A stretch of 64,000 nucleotides of DNA from Anaeromyxobacter sp. (GTDB lineage: Bacteria; Myxococcota; Myxococcia; Myxococcales; Anaeromyxobacteraceae): positions 310,001 to 374,000 of the forward strand of contig JADKCZ010000003.1 of assembly GCA_016718565.1 (NCBI GenBank), written 5' to 3'. The position numbers and the translations under genes were made by a program. Positions 7,440 through 18,400 of the stretch are shown one piece after another; within the stretch, counting starts at the first letter, position 1, and every line of letters begins with the position of its first letter. Below the pieces are notes generated by a model, which was given only the letters and a program-made list of their open reading frames with translations, did not search any database and was not told where the DNA came from.

Positions 7440-9827
7440 TCACGACCCGAACAGCCCGAGCTGGGCCGTCCCACCGAACCAGGGGCGGGCGTCCCAGCCC
7501 CGCGCCTCGGCGACGGAGCGGGCGATCGGCAGGAGCTGGCGCTCCAGGTAGTGCTGGTAGTCGAGCCGCGCGCCGGAGCGCGCCTCCACCGGCTCCGCGC
7601 CGGCGCGGGTCATGACGTAGGAGATCCGGCCGCGCTGGCCCTTCCAGCCGAGGAGCCGCGCCGCGCGCACCTGCGGGGACTCGGTGCCATAGTCCTCGGC
7701 CGGCCGCCGGAGCGACCGCCGGTACACCAGCTCGGCGTCGAGCGAGCCGCCCTGGAGGCGGGTCACCAGGTCCCGGCAGAAGCCGGCCACCTCCGCCTCG
7801 CCCGCGTCGGCGAAGGCCCGGGCCAGCAGCTCGACCTGGAACCGGCGCGCCAGCGGCGTGAAGTCGCTGCGCGCCGCCTCCATGCCCTTCACCTCCACCT
7901 CGGCCGCCCCGCCCGGGCCGAGCCGCAGCCCGGCGTAGCCCTTGGCGCGGCCGCGCCCCTCGCCGGTGTGGTCGTGCTTCAGCCGGGGGATGAAGAAGCG
8001 CCGGTAGGCCTTCTCGCAGCGGATCCTGAGGTGCGAGGGGACGTCGTGCTCCCGGCGGATCCGCCCGGTGAGGGCGGCGTTCAGTTCGTCCGCCGCGCGG
8101 GCGCCGAAGGCCGCCAGGTCGTCGAACCCCGCCTCGTCGCCCAGGCCCGAGAGCACGAAGACCGAGTCGGTGTCGCCGTAGAGCGTGCGCAGGCCCCGCT
8201 GCTCGAAGAAGTCGCGCGCCGCGGTGAGGAAGACCTTCCCGAACGAGGTGATGGCGCCGGCCAGCTCGGTGCGGGCGTAGCGGCAGCCGTCCGCGCCGAG
8301 CACGCCGTAGAAGGAGTTCTGCAGGATCTTGTAGACGTAGGCCGCCGTCTCGTCGCCCGCCGCGAGCGCCGCCTCGCGCTCCTCCGCGTAGCGCGTGATG
8401 ATGGCCGGCAGGATCCCCGCGGCCCGCTCGAAGCGCGCGCCGTTGGGGGCCACGAGGTCGTCGGGGGCGGGCGCCCGCTGGTCGGCCCGGGCGTGCGCCA
8501 GCGGGTCGATGTTGAAGGTCCGGATGAGGGACGGGTACAGGCTGCGGAAGTCGAAGACCAGCACGTTGGGGAAGAAGCCCGGCAGCGCCTCGAGGACCGT
8601 GCCGCCCGCCGCCCCCGAGACGCGCCGCTCGGCGCGGGGCGGCGGCAGGACGCGGCGCGACCGCAGCTCGGCCGCGTAGATGCGCTCGAAGGCCGGGATG
8701 CTGGTCCAGGCGAGCTCGAGCGAGACCCCGGTCAGCGCCGCGCGCCTGGCGGTCAGCGCGTCGAGCCCGGTCCTGGCGAGGATGCGCAGCACCAGCTCCG
8801 AATCCCGCAGGCAGTAGGCGCAGAAGGTGATGGGCTCCTCGCGGCGGAGCCGGTCGAGCTCGTCCAGCTTGGCCAGGCCCCGCGCGGACACCGTCTTGCC
8901 CTCCCCGAGCACGGCGCGCGCCACCGCCTCGAGGGAGAGGTCGTCGAAGCGCTCCCCCGAGGCGCGCACCAGGCGCATGGCGTCGAGCACGGCGCGCCCG
9001 GACACCTGGAAGGCCGCCCGGCGCCCCTCGCGGTCCAGCAGCGACGCCTCCTCCGCGGTGCGCCCCACGTCGAACGGCAGGCCGTGGGCCGCGTAGCGCT
9101 TCGCCAGCACGCGCAGGTCGAAGTCGATGACGTTCCACCCGGTGATCACGTCCGGGTCGCGGGCCAGCAGGCGCCTCGCCAGCGCCGACAGCAGGGCCGC
9201 CTCGGTCGGGAAGGAGGCCACCTCGGGCACGCCCAGCGGCGGGCCCACGAACAGCACCTCCCCCGCCCCGCCGGCACCGGCCAGCGAGACCGCGACCACC
9301 GTGCCGGCGCGATCGGTCTCGATGTCGAGCGCCAGCCACGCCAGCGGGGTGGAGGCGCGGCAGGGCCCGAGGGTGGGCTCGACGAACACCGCGTCGACCC
9401 GCCGCCCCGGCGCGGCGCGGCCGCGGATGGCCACCGGGCCGTGCAGCCCGAGCGCCAGGAGCGCCTCGGCGGCCCGGGGCCGCTCCCGCACCAGCACCGG
9501 CAGGTGCGCCGCCGCCAGCGCCAGCTCCGCCCCGTCGAGCGCGGCGTGCCCCACCTCCAGCCGGGCCAGCGCGGCGCCCGGCAGGTCCGACCAGGGCTCG
9601 GGGTCGAGGGAGGCGCCGCCCAGGCACGCCAGCGCGGCCGGGCCGTGCTCCCAGGGCAGGTACAGCGCGGGCCGCGGCGCCGGCACCACCGCGGCGAAGC
9701 TGCGCCGGTCGTCGAGCCGCCCGGTCAGGAAGATGCGCCCGGCCGCGCCCGCGCCGCGTGGCCCGGCGGAGCGCGCCTGGCGCCCCTCCTCCCAGGCCGC
9801 CACGATGAAGCCCTGCACCTCCTCCAT
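7440..9827 (-). CDS. polB: DNA polymerase II (family B)
   Basis: A 795-residue family B DNA polymerase close to the length of E. coli Pol II (783). All catalytic motifs are present: Exo I with Asp168 and Glu170 (LALDIETD), Exo II around Asp235 (WNVIDFD), Exo III with Tyr338 and Asp342 (YCLRD), polymerase motif A with Asp426 (DFRSLYPSLI), motif B near KILQNSFYG, and motif C YGDTDS. It should therefore have both polymerase and 3'-5' proofreading activity. Pol II acts in replication restart and lesion bypass and is usually SOS controlled; no LexA-like box is evident in the 40-bp gap to hflX. The start is ATG. Confidence 0.95.
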   Translation of the reverse strand: MEEVQGFIVAAWEEGRQARSAGPRGAGAAGRIFLTGRLDDRRSFAAVVPAPRPALYLPWEHGPAALACLGGASLDPEPWSDLPGAALARLEVGHAALDGAELALAAAHLPVLVRERPRAAEALLALGLHGPVAIRGRAAPGRRVDAVFVEPTLGPCRASTPLAWLALDIETDRAGTVVAVSLAGAGGAGEVLFVGPPLGVPEVASFPTEAALLSALARRLLARDPDVITGWNVIDFDLRVLAKRYAAHGLPFDVGRTAEEASLLDREGRRAAFQVSGRAVLDAMRLVRASGERFDDLSLEAVARAVLGEGKTVSARGLAKLDELDRLRREEPITFCAYCLRDSELVLRILARTGLDALTARRAALTGVSLELAWTSIPAFERIYAAELRSRRVLPPPRAERRVSGAAGGTVLEALPGFFPNVLVFDFRSLYPSLIRTFNIDPLAHARADQRAPAPDDLVAPNGARFERAAGILPAIITRYAEEREAALAAGDETAAYVYKILQNSFYGVLGADGCRYARTELAGAITSFGKVFLTAARDFFEQRGLRTLYGDTDSVFVLSGLGDEAGFDDLAAFGARAADELNAALTGRIRREHDVPSHLRIRCEKAYRRFFIPRLKHDHTGEGRGRAKGYAGLRLGPGGAAEVEVKGMEAARSDFTPLARRFQVELLARAFADAGEAEVAGFCRDLVTRLQGGSLDAELVYRRSLRRPAEDYGTESPQVRAARLLGWKGQRGRISYVMTRAGAEPVEARSGARLDYQHYLERQLLPIARSVAEARGWDARPWFGGTAQLGLFGS

Positions 9828-9867
9828 CCGCGGAGCTTACTCCGTGGGGGCGGGCCTGCCCGGCTCC

Positions 9868-11279
9868 TCAGCCCTGGAAGGCGCGCGTCAGCCTGGCGAT
9901 GACGCCGGGCGTGGAGCGCACCCGTACGCTGCGGCCGGCCTCGTCGAAGGTCTCGGAGAGGACGCGGGCCGTCTCGTACACCTCGCCGATGCGCCCCTGG
10001 CTCGAGTAGGGGATCACCAGCTCGGCCTCGACCATCTGCGCCTCGAAGAAGTCGAGCACCGACTGCCGGAGCGCGGCCACGTCCTCCGGCACGTGGGCCG
10101 AGAGCTGGATGGCCCCTGGGAACCGCGCCGCCAGCGCCAGCCGCGCGGCCTGGTCGAGCCGATCGACCTTGTTGAGCAGCAGGAGGCTGGGCACCTCGGC
10201 CGCGCCGATGTCGCGCAGCACGGTCCGGGTGACCTCGAGCTGGGCCTGGCAGGTCGGGTCCGAGGCGTCCACGACGTACAGCAGGAGCGAGGCCTCCAGC
10301 GCCTCGTCGAGGGTCGAGCGGAAGGAGGCCACCAGGTCGTGCGGCAGCTGGCGGAGGAAGCCCACCGTGTCCGACACCAGCACCCGGGGGCGGGACTCCG
10401 GCTGCAGCGCCCGCACGGTGGTGTCGAGCGTGGCGAACAGGCGGTCCGCCACCAGCACCTCGCTGCCGGTGAGCGCCCGCATCAGCGACGACTTGCCCGC
10501 GTTGGTGTAGCCCACCAGGGCCACGCGCAGCTGGTCGCGCCGGGCGAAGCGGCGGTGGTCCTGCTCCCGCTGGACCGCGGCCAGCCCCTCGGCCAGCTCC
10601 GCCAGCCGGTCGCGGATCTTGCGCCGGTCGAGCTCCACCGCCGAGTCGCCCGACCCCCGCCCCTGCTGGCGCTCCGACCGGCCCGCCGACTCCCGCAGGC
10701 GGGGCGCCAGGTACTTGAGCCGGGCGATCTCGACCTGCATGCGCGCCTCGCGGCTGCGGGCGTGGCGGTGGAAGATGTCGACGATGACGCCGGTGCGATC
10801 GAGCACCAGCGCGCCGGTGGCCTTCTCCAGGTTGCGCAGCTGGCCCGGCGAGAGCTCGTGGTCCACCACCACCACCGTGGGCTTCTCCCCGGCCACGGCC
10901 AGCGGCTCGGCGCCGGCGGCCTCCTCCTCCTCCGGGCCGTCGGCCTCCTGGGGGCGCCGCCAGCCTCGGCGGCCCCTTCCTCCTCGGCCCCCGCCTCCCA
11001 GCGCTCCCTGGCCTTCGAGGTGCGGTCGGCGGCCCCCGAGGCGATGACGCCCGGGCCCCCGGTGAGCCGGGCCAGCTCCTTCAGCTTCCCGCTGCCCAGC
11101 ACCGTGCCTGCGCCGGTGGTGGTGCGCCGCTGGCTGAGCGTGGCCACCGTCTCGTAGCCCAGCGTGTTCACCAGCCTGCGCAGCTCGGCCAGGTGGGTGG
11201 CGTGCTCCAGATCCGACGCGTCGGGGAGCTGGACGCCGACGAGGACCGCCCTGGGCCGATCGGCGAGGTTGTTCGACAT
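9868..11279 (-). CDS. hflX: GTPase HflX, reading frame broken by a one-base shift
   Basis: HflX is a ribosome-associated GTPase that splits stalled ribosomes. The N-terminal HflX domain runs from the ATG at 11279 (MSNNLADRPRAVLVGVQLPD) to about 10950. The rest, including VDHELSPGQLRNLE, the G1 loop GYTNAGKSS, G3 DTVGF and G4 NKVD, is in the next frame down to 9868. The two frames meet exactly at a run of five C on the coding strand (10954-10950): six C would make one continuous 470-residue protein. In the joined sequence both parts are family-typical, so the indel is recent, an assembly error, or a -1 slippage site (GCC CCC AGG read as CCC CAG). The interdomain linker around it is Glu/Ala-rich and could tolerate change. 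Confidence 0.85.
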
Positions 11280-11294
11280 GGGGGGTGCTCGTAG

Positions 11295-11525
11295 CAGATC
11301 CGGCGGGTCGGCGCGCGGGCGGGCAGCTTCAAGGCCGCCGAGGCCCGCTACACCGCCAGCGACCAGGTGAACAGGAAGGACCTGAAGCGCTGGCTGGCCA
11401 AGGCCCGGGACATCCAGTGGGACCACCAGCACATGGTCCGGCGGAAGGGGAAGCTGGAGCGGCTCAGGTGGGATCCGGCGCTCGCTGCCCTCTCGGTCCC
11501 CCGTAAGGTCTCCGCGGCTCGCTGA
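11295..11525 (+). pseudogene. unidentified gene fragment
   Basis: From 11295 to the TGA at 11523-11525 the plus strand has a frame with strong codon bias and plausible protein composition (for example SFKAAEARYTASDQVNR and WLAKARDIQWDHQHMV). An in-frame TAG at 11292 precedes it and there is no credible start codon near its beginning. It directly abuts the hflX start region. It looks like the 3' remnant of a lost gene. I do not recognise the family. Confidence 0.4.
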
Positions 11526-11781
11526 CCCGCCCAGGGTCGACAGGCCAGCCCAGGCCGAGCGGTTCAGCGCGGCAGGACCGGACGGTGGCGGGATTCGAGG
11601 TGCCCTGGGCACGCTCCGTGTCACAATGGTGTCTCCCGGGCGCCTACGACATCAGACCCCGCATCGGCCGAAGCGAGGTCTGTGGTCCCTTGGGCCCCGA
11701 AGGGCTGCCGTGCCCCACGCCGTCCAGCAGCGCCGCCTGCGTCCGGCGCCTTTCGAATCGCATCGCTCCTGCCGCGAGGCC

Positions 11782-14700
11782 ATGGTGCCGAACCACTCGA
11801 AGCGCAGCCTCACCTTCCTCGGCATGCTGCTCTGCGCGAGCTGTGGCTCGGGATCCACGGCGCGACCGGAGGCCACCGGGGTCCAGCTGTCGCCCGCGCG
11901 GGTCTCTCTCCAGCCCGGGGCGTCTCTGCGCTTCCAGGCCACCGTGCTGGGACCTGCGGGGATCTCGCAGGCGGTCGCGTGGACCCTGCTCCCCGCGCCC
12001 GGGGGCCTCCCGGCGGCCGGGTGGATCGATCCCGACGGCACCTATCATGCGCCCCTGGTGGTCGCCTCCGTCACCGAGACGGTGCGGGTCACCAGCGTGG
12101 CCACCCCAGCGGTCACCGCCACGGCCGAGGTCGTGCTGCCGGCCCGGACTGTCATCGTGAGCCCCTGGTCCGCGCAGGTCGAGGTCGGCGGCTCGGTCCA
12201 GTTCACGGCGGCCGTCGCCGGGCTGGTCGACACCAGCGTCACCTGGGAGACCGATGCGCCCGGCAGCCCCATCAGCGCGGGCGGGCTGTTCACGGCGGGC
12301 CCGGAACACGCCCAGCACAGCTGGACCATCTGGGCGCTCAACGCCGTGGGGGAGGCGGGCGCCGGCCTCCTCACCGTGGGCAGGAACCCCCCGATCCTCA
12401 CCCATACCTCTGGCCCGGCCGCGCCTGGCGACGTGATCACGCTCCACGGGCAGGAGCTCGACACCTGGCAGGAGATGGTGGTGGCCTTCACCGATGCCCT
12501 GGGAGGTGAGGTCCTGACCGGGGGCATCCCAGCCGAGGATGGCCGCTCCATCACGACGCGCGTGCCAGTGGGAGCGGCCAGCGGCCCGGTGCGAGTCGAG
12601 GCTCCCGTCGCCTCGAGTCCGACCCACTTCGAGAGGGCTCCGGCCCTCCGCCTGCGCCTCCAGGAGCAGGTCCTGGCTCCCGGCCAGTCCACCACGGTGC
12701 AGCTCGCCCTCCTCGGAGCGGCCGGGGTGCCGACCACCGTGGTGGCGGAGCTGGGCTCCATGGCCGGGATGACCTACCAGGCCCCCACCTCCGTGGCTGG
12801 CCCCGTGTTCGACACCATCCGGGCCTGCCTCACGGGCACCAGCCGCTGCACCTCCGCCACGGTGGAGATCAGGCCCGTGGTCGCCGGCCCCGCACCCCTG
12901 GTGGTTGCCAGCGGCGGGTCGATCCAGCTCGAGCTCCGCGGCGCAGGTGGCCCGGTCGGCGCGACCTTCGGCCTCCGCAGCGGCCCCGGGTTCGTCAGTC
13001 CCGGGGGGCTCTACCAGCCTGGCGCCGAACCGTTTCAGGAGGGTCCAGCGCTCCTCCAGGCCACCTGGGCCGGCGGCACCGAGACGCTGGAGGTGGGCGT
13101 CCTTGGAGTCGGTCCAGGGCTCGTCTCCCGGCTCTCCGATCCAGTCGACCACCGGCCTGCGCTCCCAGCGGGCACGCCGCTCGGCGGCAGCTGGGCGGAC
13201 GCCGTGGCGGTCGCTGGGCACCTGGCCTACGTCGCCGCAGGGCCACCGGAGGTCACGGTCTGCGAGCCGATCGACTGCCCGATCGTCCGCCCGGATGGCT
13301 CGCCGGAGACCTGGTGGATCGACGTGTACGACCTGTCGGACCCGCTCCGACCTCGCTGGCTCGGCGCGAGCGAGTCGGCGACCCACCCGCAGCAGCTCTT
13401 CGTCGCCGGTGGGCTCCTCCTGGCCTGGTCTTCGAAGGACACCACCGCGAGGGCCTGGTCCGACAGCCACGGGTTCCTCGCGGTCGGTCCGCCGACGCTG
13501 GCGGTCTATGATCTCACGGGTGGTCTCCCCGCGCTGCGAGCCCGCTGGGTCGCGCCGACCTACACGGCAGGACCACCGCTGGCGGATGGCGCCTCGCTGC
13601 TGCGCTTCCAGTACCCACCGATCCCGTACGGCCAGAGCCGGCCGGAGACCGTGCAGATCTCCGCCTCCGACCTGGCCGGTGACCCCGCGGTGGAGACCTG
13701 GAGCAGGACCGCCACCTTCTCGCCAGGCTGCCGACCCATGGGGGCCCCCACGGCTCGAGGAAGTCGGCTCTACGCGCAGGCCGAGTGCGGCAATGGGTAC
13801 CCCCCCTTCACGTACGAACTCTTCGCCTGGGACCTCGCCAGCGAGCCCCCCGCGCTCCTCGGCCGGACCCCGCTCCCGCCCTGGTGGGGCGCCGGACTCC
13901 TCAGCCTCCTGGAGCAGGACCTCCTGGTGACGTGGAGCTCCTACCTGCGGATCTACGGCCTCGGGTCGGGGCTCCCCACGCTCAGGGCCGAACGGCCCTT
14001 CGGTTCGCTCACGCCACCGATCCCCGGCCCGCAGGGGCGCTGGCTCTTCTCCGGCGGCTTTCCGCCATTCGAAGGGGACCACGGGCAGGTGTTCACCGGG
14101 AATCCTGGACTCGACGTTCTTCAGGTTGACCTGACCGACCCGGCCGCGCCAAAGGCGGTCGCCTCGACCTTCGGCACGAGCCTTCCCCGGTCGGGCGCCG
14201 CGCTGGCCGGGAGCGTGGCGCTGATCGCGGAGGGGCTGGCGGGCGTGGGCATCTACGACCTCTCCTCGGCCGGAGGGCCGGTCCGAAACTCCGTCTTTGG
14301 TCAGGATAGCTCGCTCTGCGGCCTGCACGTCTCCTCGGCCGTCGTCGCCTCCGGCTACCTCTGGACCAGCGGCGACGGATTTTTCTCGCAGATCTCGGCC
14401 TGTGAGGGGCCGTTCCCTTTCCTCGCCGCCCACGATTTGGGTGCCCCAGGCCGCCCGGTGCGGCCCCTGGCGTGGCGGCGGGTCGAGTGGTTCGTGCCGC
14501 ACACCGGGGTCATCGCCGCCTGGCCCGGCGGTCTCCTGTATGCCTACGGGGCCTCGCTCGAGATCATCTCGCTGGCCGATCCCGCGCAACCGGACCTGCT
14601 GGGGGCGCTCGATCTGGACCTCCACGCCCTCGCCGCCGAGGGCGCGCTCGCCTGGGGTGGAACCGCCGACGGGCGCCTCGTGGCCATCGACCTCACCGAT

Positions 14701-15303
14701 CCCAGGCTGCCGACCGTGGTCGGAGAGGTGGACCTCGGCCTCCCGGTGGCAGCCGTGGAGCTGCTCGGAGGAGGCCGACTCGCGGTCGCGCTGGCCTGGG
14801 GAGGTGACGGAGACCTCGTCCTCGTGGACGGCTCGACGCCGACCGCTCCCTTCGTCCTCGCCCGGGCGGGGATCGGAGAGGCGGTCTACGCCTTGGACAC
14901 CCACGGGACACTCGCCGCGCTCACCACCGACACCAGCCTGCTGGTGCTCAACCTGGTCGACCAGGCACGCCCTGCGCTGCTCGGCAGCGTGACACTCCCC
15001 TCGCCGGTACCCTTCGCGGAGGTATACGAACCCGGCCGCGGTCGGGCCGTCGCGTTCCACCAGGGCCTCGCATGGGTCGGGACCTGGGCTGGGCGTGGCC
15101 TGGTTCGCGGGTACGACCTCGACGTGCCTGGGTGGCCCCGCCTGGTCTCCACCATTCAGGCCGAGGAGGCCTCCCATGTCGGTGCGCTGACGCCCTTGGG
15201 CGGCTCGCTCCTCGTGAGCGGTGGCGGCACGGTCGAGGTCGACGTCTCCCGGCCTGGCAACGTGGTGAGGAGCCTGGCATCGCCGCGGGACTTGCAGCGC
15301 TGA
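11782..15303 (+). CDS. secreted lipoprotein with Ig-like domains and LVIVD beta-propeller repeats
   Basis: About 1,173 residues. The start at 11782 gives a lipoprotein-type signal (basic N-terminus, hydrophobic core, Cys in CASCGSGS near residue 22); 52 upstream in-frame codons look non-coding. Residues 30-220 hold two Ig-like (Big-type) domains with the motif pattern V..G..V.F.A.V, then an IPT/TIG-like domain near 240-310. The C-terminal 700 residues are a series of LVIVD-type repeats such as LEIISLADPAQPDLLGAL, LVAIDLTDPRLPTVVGEV and LLVLNLVDQARPALLGSV, which fold as beta-propeller blades at the cell surface. Role is probably binding or adhesion. It converges on the Sel1-repeat gene across a hairpin. 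Confidence 0.8.
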   Translation: MVPNHSKRSLTFLGMLLCASCGSGSTARPEATGVQLSPARVSLQPGASLRFQATVLGPAGISQAVAWTLLPAPGGLPAAGWIDPDGTYHAPLVVASVTETVRVTSVATPAVTATAEVVLPARTVIVSPWSAQVEVGGSVQFTAAVAGLVDTSVTWETDAPGSPISAGGLFTAGPEHAQHSWTIWALNAVGEAGAGLLTVGRNPPILTHTSGPAAPGDVITLHGQELDTWQEMVVAFTDALGGEVLTGGIPAEDGRSITTRVPVGAASGPVRVEAPVASSPTHFERAPALRLRLQEQVLAPGQSTTVQLALLGAAGVPTTVVAELGSMAGMTYQAPTSVAGPVFDTIRACLTGTSRCTSATVEIRPVVAGPAPLVVASGGSIQLELRGAGGPVGATFGLRSGPGFVSPGGLYQPGAEPFQEGPALLQATWAGGTETLEVGVLGVGPGLVSRLSDPVDHRPALPAGTPLGGSWADAVAVAGHLAYVAAGPPEVTVCEPIDCPIVRPDGSPETWWIDVYDLSDPLRPRWLGASESATHPQQLFVAGGLLLAWSSKDTTARAWSDSHGFLAVGPPTLAVYDLTGGLPALRARWVAPTYTAGPPLADGASLLRFQYPPIPYGQSRPETVQISASDLAGDPAVETWSRTATFSPGCRPMGAPTARGSRLYAQAECGNGYPPFTYELFAWDLASEPPALLGRTPLPPWWGAGLLSLLEQDLLVTWSSYLRIYGLGSGLPTLRAERPFGSLTPPIPGPQGRWLFSGGFPPFEGDHGQVFTGNPGLDVLQVDLTDPAAPKAVASTFGTSLPRSGAALAGSVALIAEGLAGVGIYDLSSAGGPVRNSVFGQDSSLCGLHVSSAVVASGYLWTSGDGFFSQISACEGPFPFLAAHDLGAPGRPVRPLAWRRVEWFVPHTGVIAAWPGGLLYAYGASLEIISLADPAQPDLLGALDLDLHALAAEGALAWGGTADGRLVAIDLTDPRLPTVVGEVDLGLPVAAVELLGGGRLAVALAWGGDGDLVLVDGSTPTAPFVLARAGIGEAVYALDTHGTLAALTTDTSLLVLNLVDQARPALLGSVTLPSPVPFAEVYEPGRGRAVAFHQGLAWVGTWAGRGLVRGYDLDVPGWPRLVSTIQAEEASHVGALTPLGGSLLVSGGGTVEVDVSRPGNVVRSLASPRDLQR

Positions 15304-15345
15304 ACGGCTCGCGCCCAGCGAGGCGAGCGCGCCGAACCAGTACCC

Positions 15346-15403
15346 GGCGGATGGTGAGGAGGGTCTGAGCGGGGCGGCCCGGCGCCGCGCCCGACCATCC
15401 GCC
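15346..15403. terminator. long inverted repeat between convergent genes
   Basis: GGCGGATGGT at 15346-15355 and ACCATCCGCC at 15394-15403 are perfect 10-bp arms with a 38-base GC-rich loop. The element fills the gap between the convergent LVIVD lipoprotein and Sel1-repeat genes and touches the stop codon of the latter, which suits a bidirectional terminator. There is no T tract. Confidence 0.4.
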
Positions 15404-18400
15404 TAGGGCCGCTCCGCGAGGTGGAAGCGCTCGACCCGGCCTCGCCGCGCCAGCGCCGCCGCCACCTCCGGCCTGGCCAGGAGGGCCCGCTTGGCGGCGC
15501 GCCAGCTGGCCGTCGTCGGCGTCGCGGGCTGCTCGTCGAGGGCCTGCGCATAGAGCAGGGCGCCGGATCGCTCGGAAGGGGTCTCCAGCCGCTCCAGGTA
15601 GACCGCGGCGGCCGCGTCGAGCGCTCCGAGGACGACCAGCGCGCGCTGCCAGGTCGACAGGGCGTCGACGCGGTGCGCCTCCAGGTAGTCCTTGGCCGAG
15701 GCCACCGTGGCGGCGTCACCGAGCTGATGGGCGGCGATGAGGCGGACCATCTCGAGCTGCATCCGCCCGTAGGGGCTGAGGCCCCCGATGCCCCGGATGG
15801 CCCGCAGGGCTTCCGTGGGCTGGCCGAGCCTGCAGCGAAGGAAGGCGTGGTTGATGGCGACGCCCACGTCTGGCTGGCCTCCCGGTCCAGGCGCCGCGGC
15901 CAGGCCAAGCGCCAGGCCGGCCTCCTCGGGGCGCCCGAGCGCCTCCAGGGTGGTGCCGCGAGCGTTCTGGAGCCAGGCCGCCTGCTCGCCGGCGTCGGTG
16001 TAGTGCCCGCGCGGCACGCCCATGAGGGCGAGCGCCCGGTCCGCCTCCTCGAGCGCCTCCCGCTGGCGGCCGGCGTCCGCCAGCCCATCGACCAGCGCCA
16101 CGACGGGCCGCAGCGAGCGCGGCTCGCGCTCCACCGCGGCCCTCAGGCGGCCCAGGTTGCGGGCCTTGGCCGCCTCGACGTCCAGGCGCGCCGGCGCCCT
16201 CGCCACCAGCGCCTCGCAGGCCGCGTCCACCCTGAGCGCGGCCAGCTCGTAGGGGTCGAGGACCCGGCCCACCACCTCCTCGGCGCGGTCGAGCCGGCCC
16301 TGAGCGCAGAGCGCCACCACCAGGTCGGCCCACTGGCTCCCGTCGTCGTCCTCGGGCACCCAGCCCGCGTCGAAGAGCGCCTCCAGGAGCCGCGACCGGG
16401 CGCCGGTGTCCGGGAGGCGGGAGGCCGCGCGGAGCAGGCGGCGGACGCCGGACTCCTGGACCTCGTCCAGCGAGGACCGGTGGGTGCCGGCGAAGGTGGT
16501 GAGCGCCTCCACCGCCTCCGCCGCTCGAGGCGCCCCTGGCCCGGCGGTGAAGCCGAGGAGCCCGCAGCCTCGCGGGTCTCCGAGCCGGCACGCCTTGAAG
16601 CTGAGGTCAGCGGCGCGTGCCTGGTCCTCCGGGACCCCCTCGCCGCGCAGGTGCACCAGCGCCACCAGGAAGCAGGCGGCCGGCCCATCCTGGTCGCAGG
16701 CCACCTCGACGGGGCCCCACTCCGCCGCCGCCGCGGGGGCGGCGCCGGCACCGGCCACCAGCAGCTGCGCCACCTGGTAGCAGGAGGGTGCGAAGCCCTG
16801 CGCGCAGCCCTGGAGCTGGAGCGCGCGCGCCCGCCCGGCGTCCTCCCGCGCGGCGCCACCCACCTCGTGCTGGAGGCCGAGCTCGAAGCACCCCTGGGGC
16901 GTGCCGAGGCGGCAGGCCTTCTCGTAGAGGACGAGGGCCCGGGCCTTGTTCACCGGGAGGCCGGCCCCGCGCATCAGGTTGTTGCCCAGGTTGGAGCAGG
17001 CCCGGCCGTTGTCGAGCTGGCAGCCCCGCGCGTAGAGCGCGTTGGCCATCGCCCAGTCCTGCGGGACGGCCTGCCCGCTCTCGTGGGCGTAGCCGAGGTT
17101 GTTGTACCCGAGGCCGGAGCCGAGCTCGACGGCGCGCCGGTAGAGCAGGAGGGCCCGGGCCTGGTCCTTGGGAACCCCCTCGCCGTGGTCGAGCTGGTGG
17201 GCCAGGCCGGCGCAGGCGTCGCCGTGGCCGAGCGCGCAGGCGCGCTCCTGGTGGCCGGCGGCTCGCCCCGCATCCCTGGGCACGCCCTTGCCGTGCAGGT
17301 GTGCGATCGCCAGGTTGTTGCAGCCCTCGGCCGAGTCCAGCCGGCAGGCCTCCTCGTAGCGCTCGTTGGCGGCCGCGAGATCCACCGCCCTGCCACGGCC
17401 CAGCTCCGCCGCGGCCCCCAGGCGGCTGCAGGCGTCGCCGTCCCTCATCTGGCAGGCCTTGGCGTAGAGCGCGTTCGCCAGGTCCCAGTCCTGCGGCACG
17501 CCCACCCCCCTCGCGTGGAGGCTGCCCTGGTTGCGGCAGGCAAAGGCCGTGCCCAGCTCGCAGCCGCGACGATGGAGCTCGAGCACCCGGGTCGGGTCCC
17601 TGGGTAGGCCCTCGCCCCGCTCCAGGTGGACGCCCAGGTTGGAGCAGCCCGATCCCTCCCCCAGGTCGCAGGCCCGCTCGAAGAGGCGGACCGCCCTTCC
17701 GAGGTCCTTGGTCACGCCGCGACCGCTCGAGTAGCTGAGCCCCAGCTCGCTGCACCCGGCGCCGTCCTCCCGCTGGCAGGCCCGCTCCAGGAGCTCGTTG
17801 CCGCGGGCCGTGTCGAGCGGCGCGCCGGTCCCCTTCACGAGGCGTTGCCCGAGGCTGCTGCAGGAGGCGGCGTGGTCCAGCCGGCAGCCGCGCTCGAAGT
17901 GGGCCAGGGCCTTCGACGCGCCGTCGGGGGCCTGCTCCTCGACGAGGCCGAGGTTGCGGCAACACCAGCCCTCCCCTGCGCTGCAGGCCTGCTGGTAGAG
18001 CTCCCTGGCCTTGGCCGGGTCGGCGGCACCTCCAGCGGCCGTCTCGAGCGCGTAGGCGAAGCTACCGCAGGAGCTCGCGTTGCCCAGGCGGCAGCCGCGC
18101 TCGAACAGCGCCCGGACCCGGCCCGGCTCGACGGGTCGGCCGCGTCCACTGGCGCCGGCGCGGCCCGCCTCCAGGCAGCCGAGGGCGTACCCCAGCTCGC
18201 AGGCGCGCTCGAAGCGGCTGAACGCCTTGTCAGGGTCGAGCTCGACGCCGCGGCCGCGCCGCAGGGCGTCGCCCAGGTTGGCGCAGCCCATCCAGGAGCC
18301 GAGATCGCAGGCGCGCTCGAAGTGGCCCATGGCGGCGGCCGGATCGGCCGGGGGCACCAGGCCGCGCTGCACCGCCACCCCCAGGTTGTTGCAGGCCGCG

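Noticed and set aside
2147..7474. A 1,775-codon open minus-strand frame
   Set aside because: Only 2147-3544 is the adaptor gene. The upstream part is antisense to or out of frame with the TolC-like and PAS genes; the ATGA overlap fixes the real start at 3544.
11644..15177. 1,177-codon frame antisense to the LVIVD lipoprotein
   Set aside because: It lacks domains and has shadow-type composition; the plus-strand frame has signal peptide and repeats.
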